Assembly (NCBI GenBank): GCA_016713435.1
Contig: JADJPD010000010.1
Location: forward strand, 1-64,000
DNA: 64,000 nucleotides
Origin: Gemmatimonadota bacterium
GTDB taxonomy: Bacteria > Gemmatimonadota > Gemmatimonadetes > Gemmatimonadales > GWC2-71-9
Direction: 5' to 3'
Of this stretch, positions 15,670 through 29,829 are shown one piece after another. The notes beneath the pieces are model-generated. The model was not told where the DNA came from. It did not search any database and saw nothing but the letters and a program-made list of their open reading frames with translations. A program made the translations under genes and the position numbers. The stretch's first letter is position 1, and each line of letters begins with the position of its first letter.

Positions 15670-16539
15670 ATGGCCTGCACTCCCCTTTCACCCCTGCGCA
15701 TGCCCACGCTGCTCATCGTCGAGGACAACGAGCTCAACCGGGACATGCTCTCCCGCCGGCTGCAGCGGCGGGGGTACCAGGTGCTGCTGGCGTCGGACGG
15801 CGGCCAGGGGCTGGCGCTGGCGCGGGCGGAGCGGCCGGACCTGATCCTGATGGACATGAGCATCCCGGTGGTGGACGGCTGGGAGGCGGCGCGGCGGCTC
15901 AAGGCCGACCCGGTGACGCGGCCGATCCCGGTCATCGCGCTCACGGCCCACGCCATGGCGGGGGACGAGGCCCGCGCCCGCTCGGCCGGGTGCGACGACT
16001 TCGACACCAAGCCGGTGGACCTGCCGCGGCTGCTCGGGAAGATCCAGCGCTGGCTTGGCGAGGTGCCGAACCCGGGCGCCACGGACACCGGCCAGCCGAT
16101 GCCCGCGCTCCGGCTGCCGCCGATGGCCCAGGTGACGCTGCCCGGCACGCGGGCGTCGCTGGGCGAGCTGCTGGCGTTCTGCGAGCGCACCAGCCGGGAG
16201 TTCGGGCTCGACGCGGACACCAGCTTCCGGGTGCGGCTCTCGGTGGAAGAGGTGTGCGTCAACGTGATGGACCATGCGTACCGCGGGCGGGAGGCGGGGC
16301 CGGTCAAGCTCCGGCTGCTGCGGGAGCCGGCGGCAGTGGTCATCGTGGTGGAGGACAAGGGCGCCACCTTCGACCCGGCGAGCGCGCCGGCACCGGTGCT
16401 GCGCGGCACCGCGGAGCAGCGGCCCGTGGGCGGCCTCGGGTGGCACCTGGTGCGGCAGGTGATGGACGACGTCCACCACGAGGGACTGCCGGGCGGCGGC
16501 AACCGGATCACCCTCACCAAGCGGCTCCCGGCCGCGTAG
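15670..16539 (+). CDS. Receiver domain fused to an RsbW/SpoIIAB-type serine kinase domain
   Basis: A 289-residue cytoplasmic protein. Residues about 12-130 are a receiver domain: acidic pair in IVEDNELNRDM, phospho-acceptor in LILMDMSIPVVDG, Lys in DTKPVD. Residues about 150-288 are a GHKL ATPase of the anti-sigma kinase class, with N box RLSVEEVCVNVMDHAYRG, the D box VVEDKGATFDP and GGLGWHLVRQ. Such domains phosphorylate a Ser on a STAS protein; here the kinase would be controlled by receiver phosphorylation. The STAS gene follows 23 bases later. An in-frame ATG at 15700 fits the start of the receiver fold better than 15670. Confidence 0.9.
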   Translation: MACTPLSPLRMPTLLIVEDNELNRDMLSRRLQRRGYQVLLASDGGQGLALARAERPDLILMDMSIPVVDGWEAARRLKADPVTRPIPVIALTAHAMAGDEARARSAGCDDFDTKPVDLPRLLGKIQRWLGEVPNPGATDTGQPMPALRLPPMAQVTLPGTRASLGELLAFCERTSREFGLDADTSFRVRLSVEEVCVNVMDHAYRGREAGPVKLRLLREPAAVVIVVEDKGATFDPASAPAPVLRGTAEQRPVGGLGWHLVRQVMDDVHHEGLPGGGNRITLTKRLPAA

Positions 16540-16562
16540 CTCAACTCACAGCAGAGGATGCC

Positions 16563-16901
16563 ATGGACGTGACCGTGGAGCCGCGGGGCGCGGCGACGGT
16601 GGTGCGACTGGTGGGCAGCGTGGACGGCATCACGGCCGGCCCACTCGAGGCGCGGCTGCTGGAGCAGGTGCAGGGCGGCGCCGTGAAGCTGGTGGGCGAC
16701 CTCTCGGGCGTGGCCTACACCAGCAGCGCCGGCCTCCGCGCGCTCCTCGCCACGCTCAAGGCCACGCGCTCGCAGGGCGGCGACTTCCGGCTGGCCGGCG
16801 TGCAGCCGGCGGTGCTCAAGGTGCTGGAGCTCTCCGGCTTCACCAGCATCCTCAAGCACTATCCCGACGTGGACGCGGCGGTGCAGAGCTTCGGCTCCTG
16901 A
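16563..16901 (+). CDS. STAS-domain anti-anti-sigma factor
   Basis: A 112-residue SpoIIAA/RsbV-type protein. The signature DLSGVAYTSSAGLRALLATL contains the Ser that is normally phosphorylated by an RsbW-like kinase. A purine-rich site (GCAGAGG) precedes the ATG. In a partner switch the unphosphorylated form binds the kinase. Its immediate neighbours encode such a kinase domain and a SpoIIE-type phosphatase, so the full cycle is present in one operon, but no cognate sigma factor is in the operon. Confidence 0.92.
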   Translation: MDVTVEPRGAATVVRLVGSVDGITAGPLEARLLEQVQGGAVKLVGDLSGVAYTSSAGLRALLATLKATRSQGGDFRLAGVQPAVLKVLELSGFTSILKHYPDVDAAVQSFGS

Positions 16902-16918
16902 CTCTCCTACCCGACCTC

Positions 16919-17770
16919 ATGACGACGAACAACAAGCGGGTGGCGCTGGTGATCGGCGCCGGCAGCGTGAAGTGCGCGGCGGCGCTCGGCCTGTGGCGGG
17001 CGCTGGAGCGCGCCGGCATCGGGCTCGACATGGTGGTGGGGTGCTCGGGCGGCTCGCTGTATGCGAGCGTCATGGCGCTCGGCTACGACCTGGACACCTG
17101 CGCCCGGCTCACGCGCGAACTGTGGACGCCGGCCATCACCAAGAAGCGGGCAACGCGGCAGATCCTCGGCGCCCTCTTCCCCGGGCTCTTTGGCTTCGAC
17201 GGGAAGTTCGGGATGGTGGACGACACGGCGATGTGGGACGCCCTGAGCGGCCCGTACGGGGGGAAGCGGTTCGAGGACGCCAAGATCCCCCTGCACATCG
17301 TGACCACCGACCTGCACACCGGGGAAAAGGTGGTGCTGAGCTCGGGGCCGGTGCAGGACGCCATCCGGGCGTCGATCGCCATTCCTTATATCTGGCGGCC
17401 CTGGAAGGTGGGGGAGCGGTGGCTCATGGACGGCTGCATGTCCGACCCGCTGCCGGTGGACGTGGCCATCCGCGAGGGGGCCAACGTGATCCTGGCGATG
17501 GGTTTCGAGAGCCCGTACCCGCGGAAGCTCCGGAACGGCTCCCGCTACGCCTTCCACGTGAACAGCGTGTACACCAACAACCTGCTCCGCGCCAACTTCG
17601 CCTTCCACAACCTGGCGCACCACGCGGAGATCATCACGGTGCTGCCGGAGTTCAACCGGAACATCGGGCTCTTCGACACGGACCAGATCCCCTACGTGAT
17701 GGAAGAGGGGGAGCGGGCCACCGAGCAGCACCTTCCCTACCTCGAGAAACTGCTGGCCGGAGCGGCCTGA
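16919..17770 (+). CDS. Patatin-like phospholipase
   Basis: A 283-residue cytoplasmic or peripheral acyl hydrolase. The nucleophile motif GCSGG places Ser43, and the partner Asp is Asp171 in LMDGCMSDPLP; this Ser-Asp dyad defines patatin-like lipases. The glycine-rich oxyanion region is VIGAGSVKCAAALG, less Gly-rich than usual and lacking the common GGxRG. No signal peptide. It is embedded in the partner-switching operon, 17 bases after the STAS gene and directly abutting (TGA then GTG) the phosphatase gene, so its lipase activity is probably tied to the same signal. Confidence 0.88.
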   Translation: MTTNNKRVALVIGAGSVKCAAALGLWRALERAGIGLDMVVGCSGGSLYASVMALGYDLDTCARLTRELWTPAITKKRATRQILGALFPGLFGFDGKFGMVDDTAMWDALSGPYGGKRFEDAKIPLHIVTTDLHTGEKVVLSSGPVQDAIRASIAIPYIWRPWKVGERWLMDGCMSDPLPVDVAIREGANVILAMGFESPYPRKLRNGSRYAFHVNSVYTNNLLRANFAFHNLAHHAEIITVLPEFNRNIGLFDTDQIPYVMEEGERATEQHLPYLEKLLAGAA

Positions 17771-18951
17771 GTGACGGCGCCCGCGGCCGATCCCGCGCGG
17801 ATCCTGGTGGTGGACGACACGGAGGCCAACCGGGACATGCTGACCCGGCGGCTCCGGCGCGCCGGCCACGCGGTGGAGATGGTGGCGAGCGGCCCCGAGG
17901 CGCTGGCGCGGCTCGGGGCCGAGGCGTTTGACCTGGTGCTGCTCGACATCATGATGCCGGACATGAACGGCTACGAGGTGCTGGCGCGGCTCAAGGGGGA
18001 CGAGGCGCTGCGGCACGTGCCGGTGATCATGATCACGGCGATCACCGACATGGACAGCGTGGTCCGGTGCATCGAGCTCGGCGCCGAGGACCACCTGCCG
18101 AAGCCGTTCAACGCGACGCTGCTCAAGGCGCGGATTGACGCGTCGCTGGCCAAGAAGCGGCTCCGCGACCGGGAGCAGGTGGTGGCGCAGGCGATGGCGC
18201 GGGAGCTCGACATTGCGCGGAACATCCAGGCCAGCTTCCTGCCGCCCGCGCTGCCGCGAATCCCCGGGTACGAGCTGGCTGCCCGCTTCCGCCCCGCCCG
18301 CCAGGTGGCGGGCGACTTCTACGACGCCTTCCCGCTCCCCGCCCCCGGCCGCACCGCGCTGGTGGTGGCCGACGTCTGCGACAAGGGGGTGGGCGCGGCG
18401 CTCTTCATGGCGGTGTTCCGGAGCCTGCTGCGGGTGGTGACGCAGGAGGCGTACGTCGGCGCGCCGGACCTGAGCGACGCGCGGCAGATGCCCCGCACCC
18501 TGCAGGTGCTGAGCGACTACAACGCGCGCACCCACGGCTCGGCCAACATGTTCGCGACGATCTTCTTCGCGGTGCTGGACCAGGGGCAGGGGCGGCTCAC
18601 CTACCTGAACGCGGGGCACGATGCGCCGTACCTGCTGCGCGCGGATGGCGGCCGGGAGCGGCTGCCGCCGACGGGGCCGGCGATGGGCTTGCTGGAGGGG
18701 CTGGTCTTCGGGGTGGAAGAGCGGGAGTTCCTGCCCGGGGACCGGCTACTGGCGTTCACCGACGGCGTCACCGACGCGCGGAGCGCCGCGGGCGAGGTGT
18801 TCGGGGAGGCGCGGCTCGAGGGGCTGCTGGCGGGCGACGGCGGCGCGGATGGGCTGGTGTCGCGCATTGACGCCGCCCTCACCGGGCACGGCGCCGGGGT
18901 GGACCCGTTCGACGACGTGACCCTGCTGGCGCTGGCGCGGGAGCCGGCCTG

Positions 18952-18952
<1 letters not shown>
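17771..18952 (+). CDS. Response regulator with SpoIIE/RsbU-type serine phosphatase output
   Basis: A 393-residue protein. The receiver (about 10-125) shows VVDDTEANRDM, phospho-acceptor LVLLDIMMPDMNG and Lys in LPKPF. A short helical linker (to about 165) leads into a PP2C-like SpoIIE phosphatase: GDFYDAF, VADVCDKGVGAALFMA, NAGHDAPYLL, AFTDGVTDARS and DDVTLLAL carry the metal-binding Asp residues. It would dephosphorylate the STAS protein of the operon under receiver control. Translation begins at GTG next to the patatin stop and the end overlaps the kinase gene start (ATGA). Confidence 0.93.
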
Positions 18953-21144
<2,192 letters not shown>

Positions 21145-21150
21145 TGCCCG

Positions 21151-21672
21151 TCAGTGATGCGCCGGGCGCGCGGCGGGCGGCAGCAGCACCTCGTCAATGA
21201 CGTGGATGACGCCGTTGCTGGCGCGCACGTCGGCGGTGATGATCTTCGTGCTGTTGACGCGGAGCGCGCCGTCGGTGATCCCCACCCGCAGGCTGCTGCC
21301 CTCCACCGAGCGGGCCTTCTTCGCCATGATGGCCTCCTCGGCGCTGATGCGGCCGGGGACCACGTGATAGGTGAGGATGGCCTTGAGCTGGTCGCGGTTC
21401 TCGGGGCGGAGCAGGGTCTCGATGGTGCCCTTGGGGAGCTTGGCGAAGGCCTCGTTGGTGGGCGCGAAGACGGTGAACGGCCCGTCGCCCATCAGGGTCT
21501 CGGTGAGGCCGGCGGCCTCGACGGCGGCCAGGAGGGTGGAGAAACTGCCGGCGTCGCGCGCCACCTGGACGATGGTGGGGGAGCGCATGGCGGCGTGGTG
21601 CTGCTGGGCGGCGAGCGGGGCCGCCAGGAGGAGCGCGGCGGCGGCGGCCGTCAGCGTGCGGAGACGAAACAT
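21151..21672 (-). CDS. Secreted fasciclin (FAS1) domain protein
   Basis: A 173-residue exported protein with a signal peptide ending about residue 22 (APLAAQ) and one FAS1 domain. The two conserved FAS1 segments are clear: GPFTVFAPTNEAFAKLP and the C-terminal NGVIHVIDEVLLP, with TYHVVPG between. FAS1 domains act in adhesion or surface interaction. It is divergent from an ECF sigma/anti-sigma pair, an arrangement also known from the SigK-RskA-MPT70/83 locus of mycobacteria, so control by that sigma factor is likely. Its end lies six bases from the convergent kinase gene, with no room for a separate terminator. Confidence 0.93.
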   Translation of the reverse strand: MFRLRTLTAAAAALLLAAPLAAQQHHAAMRSPTIVQVARDAGSFSTLLAAVEAAGLTETLMGDGPFTVFAPTNEAFAKLPKGTIETLLRPENRDQLKAILTYHVVPGRISAEEAIMAKKARSVEGSSLRVGITDGALRVNSTKIITADVRASNGVIHVIDEVLLPPAARPAHH

Positions 21673-21728
21673 GGAACACTCCAGGGGTGAGGGTTGGTCG
21701 GAACGCCCGACGGCCCTAGTTTCGGCGG

Positions 21729-21800
21729 GAGCCTGTGCGGCGGATGCAGTGCATCCGGCACCGTGCCGCGGGCGAATCGAGGGGGAGCAAGAGCCTGTGC
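21729..21800. promoter_or_regulatory. Divergent promoter region with direct repeats and a palindrome
   Basis: Between the FAS1 and sigma factor genes the decamer GAGCCTGTGC occurs at 21729-21738 and again at 21791-21800. Between them is the palindrome CGGATGCA-G-TGCATCCG (21741-21757). These could be promoter elements of the ECF sigma factor or operator sites; no classical -35/-10 pair is evident. Confidence 0.4.
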
Positions 21801-21814
21801 ACCCCCGGAGCTGA

Positions 21815-22402
21815 ATGACCGCCACCCTGGTGGAGATGACCCTCCCCGACCTTTCCCCGGCGCCGACCGGTGTCTTCGCCCGCATTGCCGCTGGGGACAG
21901 CGCGGCGGTGCGCGAGGCCGTCGAGCGTTTCGGGTCGCTGGTATGGCTCCTGGCACGCCGCTGGTCGCACGACCCGGCGGACGCGGAGGATGCCGCGCAG
22001 GAGATCTTCTTTGACCTCTGGCGCAGCGCGGGCCGCTACCTGCCCGAGCGCGCCAGCGAGCAGGGCTTCGTGGCCATGATCGCGCGACGGCGGCTCATTG
22101 ACCGGGCGCGGAAGCGGAAGCGGACCATCGAGGCCATCCCGTTCCCCGACGATTTCGACGTCCCCGACCCCGGCGCCCCGGAGACGAGCTTCCAGGCCGA
22201 GGCGGGGGAGGCGCGCGCGGTGCTGGCGTCGCTCAGCCCGGCGCAGCGGCGGACGCTCGAGCTGGCGCTGCTGGAGGGGAAGACGCACGAGGAGATTGCG
22301 CGGGAGACGGGGACGCCGCTCGGCACGGTCAAGTCGCACATCCGCCGCGGGCTCGAGCGGGCCCGCAAGCTGCTCGGCGCGCGCCAGGGAGGTGACGCAT
22401 GA
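21815..22402 (+). CDS. ECF sigma factor (SigK-like)
   Basis: A 195-residue extracytoplasmic-function sigma factor. Region 2 (about 22-95) includes DAEDAAQEIFFDLW and a basic DRARKRKR end; region 4 (about 135-190) has ALLEGKTHEEIARETGTPLG followed by TVKSHIRRGLERARKLL, the DNA-binding helix-turn-helix. The next gene, overlapping by ATGA, is an RskA-like membrane anti-sigma factor, and a FAS1 protein gene is divergent; this context matches the SigK group. It should direct its own operon and the FAS1 gene when the anti-sigma factor is cleaved or released. Confidence 0.92.
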   Translation: MTATLVEMTLPDLSPAPTGVFARIAAGDSAAVREAVERFGSLVWLLARRWSHDPADAEDAAQEIFFDLWRSAGRYLPERASEQGFVAMIARRRLIDRARKRKRTIEAIPFPDDFDVPDPGAPETSFQAEAGEARAVLASLSPAQRRTLELALLEGKTHEEIARETGTPLGTVKSHIRRGLERARKLLGARQGGDA

Positions 22403-23085
22403 TGAGCGATCGCGAGCGCGACCTGCTCGAGCGTGCCCTGGGCGAGCTCACCGCCGAGCTGGCGCAGGACGCGGCGGCGCCGGCGCTGCCGCCGGCGCTG
22501 GCGGCGGGGATCATTGCGGCGGGAGAAGCGGAAGTGCGCGGCGTGACGCCGCTCCGGCCCACGGCCGGGCGGGGCAGTGCCGCGGGCTGGCTGGGCTGGG
22601 TGGCGGCGGCGGCGGCGGTGCTGGCGTGGGTGTTCGTGGGGAGCCCGCGCGGCCCGCGGCCCGCGGTGCCGCCGCCCGCGCCCACGGTGGCGGAGGTGCG
22701 CGCCACCCTGCTCCGCGACTCGGCGGCCACGCAGGTGCTGGCGTGGAAGGGCACCGAGGATTCGCTCAGCAGCCTGACGGTGGGCGGCGACGTGGTGTGG
22801 AACGGGGCGCGGCAGGAGGGCGTGATGCGCATCGCCGGCCTCAAGCGCAACGACCCGACGCGCGAGCAGTACCAGCTCTGGATCTTCGATGCGGAGCGGG
22901 ATGATCGCTACCCGGTGGATGGCGGCGTCTTCGACGTGGGCCAGGACGGCGAGGTGCTGGTGCCGATCACGGCCAAGGTGCCGGTGGGGAAGGCGGTGCT
23001 CTTTGCGGTGACGGTGGAGCGGCCGGGGGGCGTGGTGGTGTCGACGCGCGAGCGGATCGTGCTGCTGGCGCAGCAGCCGACGTAA
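22399..23085 (+). CDS. RskA-like membrane anti-sigma factor
   Basis: A 228-residue single-span protein. An N-terminal cytoplasmic helical part (1-65) without a Cys/His zinc motif is followed by a membrane helix (about 67-82, LGWVAAAAAVLAWVF) and an extracytoplasmic RskA C-terminal domain (about 95-225, with DSAATQVLAWKG, YQLWIFDAER and GKAVLFAVTVERPGG). It should hold the upstream sigma factor inactive until regulated proteolysis. The start overlaps the sigma factor stop. A strong hairpin (23113-23140) follows the gene. Confidence 0.9.
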   Translation: MMSDRERDLLERALGELTAELAQDAAAPALPPALAAGIIAAGEAEVRGVTPLRPTAGRGSAAGWLGWVAAAAAVLAWVFVGSPRGPRPAVPPPAPTVAEVRATLLRDSAATQVLAWKGTEDSLSSLTVGGDVVWNGARQEGVMRIAGLKRNDPTREQYQLWIFDAERDDRYPVDGGVFDVGQDGEVLVPITAKVPVGKAVLFAVTVERPGGVVVSTRERIVLLAQQPT

Positions 23086-23112
23086 GAGTAGGACGGGGTA
23101 CGGGGGCTTTGA

Positions 23113-23249
23113 GCGGGGCTCGTCTCACGACGAGCCCCGCTTCGCGTCTGGACCCGTAGCGGCGGAGCTACGCTCCGCCGTCTGGATCTCCAGGATCGTG
23201 CACGATGTTTGAAGATCGAGTCGGCGGAGCGTAGCTCCGCCGCTACGGG
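23113..23249. repeat. Left palindromic element flanking the ADOP permease gene
   Basis: It starts with a terminator-like hairpin, arms GCGGGGCTCGTC/GACGAGCCCCGC around TCAC (23113-23140). Then come two 28-base sequences that are perfect reverse complements of each other (23153-23180 and 23222-23249), each containing the palindromic core GGCGGAGCNNNGCTCCGCC, 41 bases apart. All parts recur in mirror order after the gene (25768-25904). Confidence 0.85.
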
Positions 23250-23334
23250 TGTGCGAGACGTTTCATGTGTTCCATGCGGAAACCTCGGAGGGGGTCCGGT
23301 CGTTCTAGGGGCATCCATAGCAAGGAATCCCCTG

Positions 23335-25765
23335 ATGTCCTTCCTGGCCGACCTGCGGCAGGGTGTCCGGATGCTGGTCAAGTATCCGGGCCTGACGGTC
23401 ATTGCGGTGGTGGCGCTGGCGCTCGGGATCGGGCTGACGGCCACCATGTTCAGCATCGTCTGGGGGGCGTTCCTGCGGGGGCTGCCCATCGAGGGCGGGG
23501 ACCGGCTGGTCCACATCCTCCGGACACGGCCGAGCCAGCAGATCGAACGGGATGGGGTGCCGGCGAGCGACCTGGCGGCCTGGCGGGAGGGGCAGCACAG
23601 CTTCACCGACCTGGGCGGGTTCGGCGAGGGGACAGTGAACGTGAGCGGGCCGGAGGGGCCGCCGGAGCGGTTCGATGGCGGGTACATCTCGCCGTCGGTG
23701 TTCCCGATCGTGGGGGTGGCGCCGCTCATGGGCCGGACGTTCACGGAAGACGAGGGGAAGCAGGGGGCGGCGCCGGTGGTGGTGCTGGGGTGGGGCACCT
23801 GGCAGCGGCGCTTTGCCGGCGACCCGGCGATCGTCGGCAAGACGATGCGGGTGAACGGCGTCACGCGCGAGATCATCGGCGTGATGCCAGAGGGGTTCGA
23901 GTTCCCCGCCAACTCCAAGCTCTGGCTGCCGCGGGTGGCCGACCCGCTGGCCCAGCCGTGGGGCGAGGGGGAGCACTTCAACGTGATCGGGCGGCTCAAG
24001 CCGGGCGTGACGATCGACGCGGCGCAGCAGGACCTCGCGGCCATCGCCAAGCGGCTCGGCACCGAGCACGTGAAGGAGAACGAGGGCGTCTCGCCGATGG
24101 TCAAGGAATTCACCGACCTGTACGTGGACGACGAGCCCCGCGCCATGCTGTGGACCATGCTGGCGGCGGTGTTCGGGGTGTTCCTAATTGCCTGCACCAA
24201 CGTGGCCAACCTGCTGGTGGCCCGCGCGGCGGTGCGCACCCGCGAGGTGGCGATCCGCACCGCGCTCGGCGCCAGCCGATGGCAGATCATGACGCAGCAC
24301 CTGGCGGAGTCGCTGATGCTGTCGGTGATCGGCGGGGTGCTGGGGACGGGGATCGCGTGGTACGGGTGCAAGCTCTTCATGGACTCCATCCGCGACACCG
24401 AGCCGCCGTACTGGATCCAGATCCACCTCGACGGGGGCGTGCTGGCCTTCGTGCTCGGCATCTCGCTCGTGGCGGCGCTGGTGAGCGGGCTGGTGCCGGC
24501 GCTGCAGGCCACGCGGGGGAGCCTGTACGACGTGCTCAAGGACGAGGCGCGCGGGTCGAGCTCCATGCGGCTCGGGCGGTTCAGCCGGACGCTGGTGATG
24601 GTGGAACTGGCGCTCGCGGGCGGGCTGCTGGTGGGGGCGGGGTTCATGATCCAGAGCGTGGTGCAGCGGGCGCGCTTCGACTACGGAGTGCCGACGGGCA
24701 ACACCTTCACCGCCCGGCTCGGGCTGTTCGAGGCCACCTACCCGGACAGCGCCAGCCGGAAGCGGTTCTGGCTGGAGCTGGACCGCCGGCTCGGCGAATT
24801 GCCCAACACCCGCGGCGCCGCCATCGCCACCACGCTGCCGGGACTCGGCGCCTGGTCGGACCGGCGGGTGGGCATCGAGGGAAGACGTACCGCGCAGGAC
24901 TGGGATTACCCGGAGACGCGGTTCATCGCGGTGACGCCGGGCTGGTTCCCGGCCTTCAGGCTGGCGCCACTCGAGGGGCGGGTGCTCGGGCCGGAAGACG
25001 ACCAGGCCGGCATGCCGGTGACGGTGGTGTCGAAGGCGTTCGCCACGCGGTACTTCGGGCAGGAGTCGCCGCTCGGCAAGCGGGTGCGGATCGGCGACTC
25101 GAAGACCAAGGAGCCGTGGCGGACCATCGTGGGCGTGGTGCCGGACGTGGCCACCGACGGCAACGACAGCAATCACCGGCTGGGCACCACGGCGCTGGTC
25201 CCGGTGCAGCAGGGGAACTACCAGTTCCTGTCGGTGGCGGTGGTGGCGTCGGGGAGCGACCCGATGGCGCTGCAGAAGGCGGTGGAAGGGGTGGTAAGCG
25301 GCATTGACCCCGACCAGCCGATCTACTGGTCCCGCACGCTGGACCAGGCGATCTACCAGTCGGGGTGGTTCTACGAGGTGTTCGGCGCGCTGTTCGTGGC
25401 CTTCGGCGGCGCGGCGCTCTTCCTGGCGACGGTGGGGGTGTACGGGGTGGTGAGCTTCGGCGTGGCGCAGCGCACCCGGGAGGTGGGGGTGCGGATGGCG
25501 CTCGGGGCCGGGTCCCAGGACGTGCTCAGCCTGTTCCTCAAGCAGGGGGGCGGTGCAGGTGGCGGTGGGGCTCTCGGTGGGGCTGGTGCTGGCGTTCTTC
25601 CTCGGGAAGGGGCTCGGGCTGGTGCTCTTCCAGGTGAACACGACCAACCCGCTGATGTACGCGGGGGTGAACGTGGTGCTGGCGCTCACCTGCCTGGCGG
25701 CGATCTTCCTGCCGGCGCGGCGGGCGCTCAGGGTGGATCCGATCGTGGCGTTGCGCTACGACTAG
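23335..25765 (+). CDS. ABC transporter permease of the ADOP type, frameshifted near its 3' end
   Basis: A large FtsX/MacB-type permease typical of Acidobacteria and Gemmatimonadota (about 809 residues after correction). It begins with the ADOP pattern MSFLADLRQGVRMLVKYPG, then TM1 (about 20-42), a MacB_PCD periplasmic domain, a TM block with AVFGVFLIACTNVANLLVAR, a second periplasmic domain and a final TM block with VGVRMALGAGSQDVLSLFLK. There is no ATPase domain. A G run at 25545-25550 has one base too many: upstream the frame is correct, and the true end (VAVGLSVGLVLAFFLG to PIVALRYD, stop at 25765) lies in the next frame. The gene is flanked by mirror-image palindromic elements. It has no ATPase neighbour. 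Confidence 0.88.
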
Positions 25766-25767
25766 CC

Positions 25768-25904
25768 CCCGTAACGGCGGAGCTGCGCTCCGCCGACTCG
25801 ATCCCGGCCATCGTGCAGGGTCTCGAAGATCCAGTCGGCGGAGCGTAGCTCCGCCGCTACGGGTTTGATGAGAGGAGCGGGGCTCGTCGTGAGACGAGCC
25901 CCGC
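25768..25904. repeat. Right palindromic element flanking the ADOP permease gene
   Basis: Mirror image of the element at 23113-23249: two related 28-base units (25768-25795, two changes; 25836-25863, identical to the unit at 23222) 40 bases apart, then the 28-base hairpin (25877-25904), which is the exact reverse complement of the left one. It starts two bases after the gene stop. The hairpin should also end transcription from both directions. Confidence 0.85.
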
Positions 25905-25934
25905 TTGTCGTGTGCGCGTGCCTGCGCCCGGCGG

Positions 25935-26888
25935 CTACGGGGCCAGGGTGGCCGAGTTGATGGTGTAGGCGGTGGTGGCGGTGCTGCCGCCGCTCACGTT
26001 GATGGTGCCGGGGAGCAGCGAGTCGGTGGTGAAGGCCGAGACGGTGCCGGGGCCGGTGATGTTGAAGCCGTAGCTGCCGGCCGGGAGGTAGCGGAGGTTG
26101 GCGGTGAAGGCGCCGCTCGAGTCGGGGCCGGCGAAGGCCACGCTGCGGGCGACGCTGTCACTGCCGGTGAAGCTGCCGTTGAAGAGGCCGAGGCCCACGC
26201 CGGCGCTGTCGAAGCGGGCCTGGGTGGCGGAGTCGGCGCGCAGGGTGACGCTGGCGCTGCCGAGCTCGCCGGGGTTGTTGGAGGTGAGGATCGGCGTGAG
26301 GTTCCAGCCGGCGGAGTCGCCGCTGAAGCTCTGGTTCACGTCGAAGTCCACGACGAGCGTGTCGTTGGAGCCGTTCGAGATGCGGATGCCGCCGCCCGGC
26401 ATCGGGACGTCGAAGCCGTTGCTGTCGCTCGGCTCGGTGAGGCCGAGGGTGCCGGCCACGGCGGTGCCGCCGGGGAGCCCGGGGTAGTCGCTGGCGGTGG
26501 CGAAGACGCTGGAGCCGCCGGTGAGGCTGTCGTTCTCCACCTGCACGTAGGCGCCCGAGACGCGGAGCTGCATGCGGGTGTATTCCCCGGCCTTCACGGT
26601 GACCTCGCTCGCGAGCACGGTGTCGCTGCTGGCCAGGGGGAAGAGGTCGAGGGTGGCGGGGTCGCTGAGGACGGTCTCGCGCCGCCCGTCGGCGGTGACC
26701 AGCGTGATCCCGTCAATGGTGACGACCGCGGCCTGCACGTCGCCGGGGGCGTCCTTGAGGATGATGGTGAGCTTGCCCTCACCGTTGGGGCCGATGTTGC
26801 CGCCGCCGTTGTCGTCGTCGCCGCAGGCCACGAGGCCGGCCACGAGCATGAGCGCGGCCAGGCCCGCGTTGGTTCCGATTCTCTGCAT
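25935..26888 (-). CDS. DUF4382 domain lipoprotein
   Basis: A 317-residue secreted lipoprotein: signal with lipobox LVAC (Cys22) followed by an acidic/Gly linker (GDDDNGGGNIGPNGEG). Residues about 40-190 match DUF4382 (KLTIILKDAPGDVQAAVVTI at the start), a beta-rich domain of surface or periplasmic proteins. The remainder is another beta-rich region, Ser/Gly/Thr-rich, resembling carboxypeptidase-regulatory or Ig-like folds (GSYGFNITGPG). Function unknown. The ATG at 26888 directly precedes the signal sequence. Confidence 0.85.
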   Translation of the reverse strand: MQRIGTNAGLAALMLVAGLVACGDDDNGGGNIGPNGEGKLTIILKDAPGDVQAAVVTIDGITLVTADGRRETVLSDPATLDLFPLASSDTVLASEVTVKAGEYTRMQLRVSGAYVQVENDSLTGGSSVFATASDYPGLPGGTAVAGTLGLTEPSDSNGFDVPMPGGGIRISNGSNDTLVVDFDVNQSFSGDSAGWNLTPILTSNNPGELGSASVTLRADSATQARFDSAGVGLGLFNGSFTGSDSVARSVAFAGPDSSGAFTANLRYLPAGSYGFNITGPGTVSAFTTDSLLPGTINVSGGSTATTAYTINSATLAP

Positions 26889-26996
26889 GAATGCCACTCC
26901 TCCCAATGGATGATTCCCGGGCTCCGCCCGTGGGCGGAGGCCGCGAAAGCCGGTCTGTTGCGGTACACGTAGGACGTCGTGGTGGGGAGGCGGGGC

Positions 26997-27020
26997 ACCA
27001 CGTGCGTCGGCGCACGTGGT
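26997..27020. terminator. Hairpin downstream of the Ser/Thr kinase gene
   Basis: ACCACGTGCG-TCGG-CGCACGTGGT, a perfect 10-bp stem, placed between the stop of the minus-strand kinase (27074) and the next minus-strand gene start (26888). Confidence 0.5.
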
Positions 27021-27073
27021 GAGCGTGATGTGGAGCTGACGGAATCAGGACCGTGGCGGGAAGCGCCCCGGTC

Positions 27074-29825
<2,752 letters not shown>

Positions 29826-29829
<4 letters not shown>

